From Chloroflexota bacterium (lineage in GTDB: Bacteria; Chloroflexota; Anaerolineae; B4-G1), in contig JAUVSX010000252.1 in assembly GCA_030596915.1 (NCBI GenBank), positions 1 to 5,379 of the forward strand: DNA of 5,379 nucleotides. Reading direction: 5' to 3'. Position 1 is the first letter of the stretch; the number at the start of each line of letters is the position of its first letter. The notes under the pieces were generated by a model. The model was not told the origin of the DNA and searched no databases. It saw only the letters and a program-made list of their open reading frames with translations. Positions 4,836 through 5,379 of this stretch are shown here, one piece after another. Position numbers and translations under genes: made by a program.

Positions 4836-5379
4836 ATGAGCAACGAGCAGATCAGGGCTGTCGGCTTGTTTTCCGGGGGCCTGGACAGCAGTCTGGCGAT
4901 CCGCGTCGTCCGCGACCAGGGGATTGCGGTCACTGCGCTCCACTTCCGGACGGGCTTCTCGTACGTCGAGCGGAACCGGGTGGCGGGGCGTGGCCCAACG
5001 GGCGGGCTATCCGACATTGAGGGCTCAGCCCATGAGCTCGGCGTGCCGCTGGAAATCATCGACGTCACAAGCGCCTTTATCCCGGTGGTGCTCGACCCGC
5101 GCTACGGATACGGCTCCGGGATGAACCCGTGCGTAGATTGCCGTATCTTCCTGCTGAGGCAGGCGAAGGCGTGGATGGAGGGCCACGAACACCACTTTGT
5201 CTTCACCGGCGAAGTGGTCGGTCAGCGGCCCAAGAGCCAGATGCGGCCGACGCTCAGGACCGTCGAACGCGAAAGCGGATTGCGGGGATTCCTGCTTCGC
5301 CCGCTCTCGGCGCAGCTTCTGGAGCCGACGCAAGTGGAACTGCGCGGCTGGGTGGACCGGAGCAAGCTCCTTGGTATCA
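4836..5379 (+). CDS. PP-loop ATPase, MnmA/ThiI-like tRNA thiolation family (partial, runs off right edge)
   Basis: The first 181 residues are present and the frame is still open at the window edge. The PP-loop SGGLDSSLA (13-21) on the first strand would bind ATP and adenylate a target. NPCVDCR (97-103) parallels the NPC..CN region of MnmA, with Cys99 and Cys102 as possible catalytic or metal-binding residues. TGEVVGQRPKSQ (124-135), LRGFLLRPLSA (149-159) and GWVDRSKL (171-178) mark a subfamily often labelled as tRNA 2-thiouridylase or tRNA methyltransferase. By family it should activate a tRNA uridine for sulfur insertion, but the exact substrate of this subgroup is, to my knowledge, not settled. 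The family label rests on the motifs alone, and the C-terminal half cannot be seen. It lies 120 bp after korC on the same strand, with no recognisable promoter of its own, so it may be transcribed with kor. Confidence 0.85.
   Translation, partial: MSNEQIRAVGLFSGGLDSSLAIRVVRDQGIAVTALHFRTGFSYVERNRVAGRGPTGGLSDIEGSAHELGVPLEIIDVTSAFIPVVLDPRYGYGSGMNPCVDCRIFLLRQAKAWMEGHEHHFVFTGEVVGQRPKSQMRPTLRTVERESGLRGFLLRPLSAQLLEPTQVELRGWVDRSKLLGI

Noticed and set aside
4385..5020. Plus-strand open frame of 211 residues bridging korC and the PP-loop gene
   Set aside because: It is out of frame with both real genes and has a Gly/Arg-rich composition typical of a shifted high-GC reading.

Overview
This is a GC-rich bacterial chromosomal window. 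Its core is a complete four-gene operon for a ferredoxin-dependent 2-oxoacid oxidoreductase of the 2-oxoglutarate (Kor) type. Such enzymes are typical of anaerobes, microaerophiles and CO2-fixing or amino-acid-fermenting lineages. The left-hand membrane gene has an architecture (bacterial PH-like domain plus DUF1648-like segment) that I associate with Chloroflexota and similar uncultured bacteria. There is no 16S or other taxonomic marker here, so the lineage is only a guess. No mobile element, CRISPR array or RNA gene is visible.

Layout. Positions 1-90 may be the last codons of a plus-strand gene entering from the left. Converging on it, a 300-residue membrane protein is encoded on the minus strand (122-1024). 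A 240-bp divergent intergenic region follows. It carries two good sigma70-type promoters back to back, one for the membrane protein and one for rmlC (1265-1828), a dTDP-4-dehydrorhamnose 3,5-epimerase of the cupin fold. After rmlC, a 103-bp gap holds an extended -10 promoter and a perfect 12-bp palindrome just upstream of the kor operon.

The kor operon runs as ferredoxin (korD, 1932-2216), alpha (korA, 2201-3328), beta (korB, 3325-4167) and gamma (korC, 4167-4715). All three junctions overlap, by 16, 4 and 1 nt, which predicts translational coupling. KorB binds thiamine diphosphate and a proximal [4Fe-4S] cluster. KorA supplies the pyrimidine-binding partner domain and the C-terminal transketolase-like domain. 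KorC is the gamma domain, and KorD carries two more [4Fe-4S] clusters that pass electrons to an external ferredoxin. Together they would interconvert a 2-oxoacid plus CoA with acyl-CoA, CO2 and reduced ferredoxin.

A 120-bp gap with two adjacent imperfect stem-loops separates korC from the last gene (4836 to the window edge). That gene encodes the N-terminal 181 residues of an MnmA/ThiI-like PP-loop ATPase, probably a tRNA thiolation or related sulfur-transfer enzyme.

Nothing here is clearly a new system. The items most worth a second look are the palindrome at the kor promoter, the tandem hairpins after korC, the poorly characterised PP-loop family and the PH-like membrane protein.
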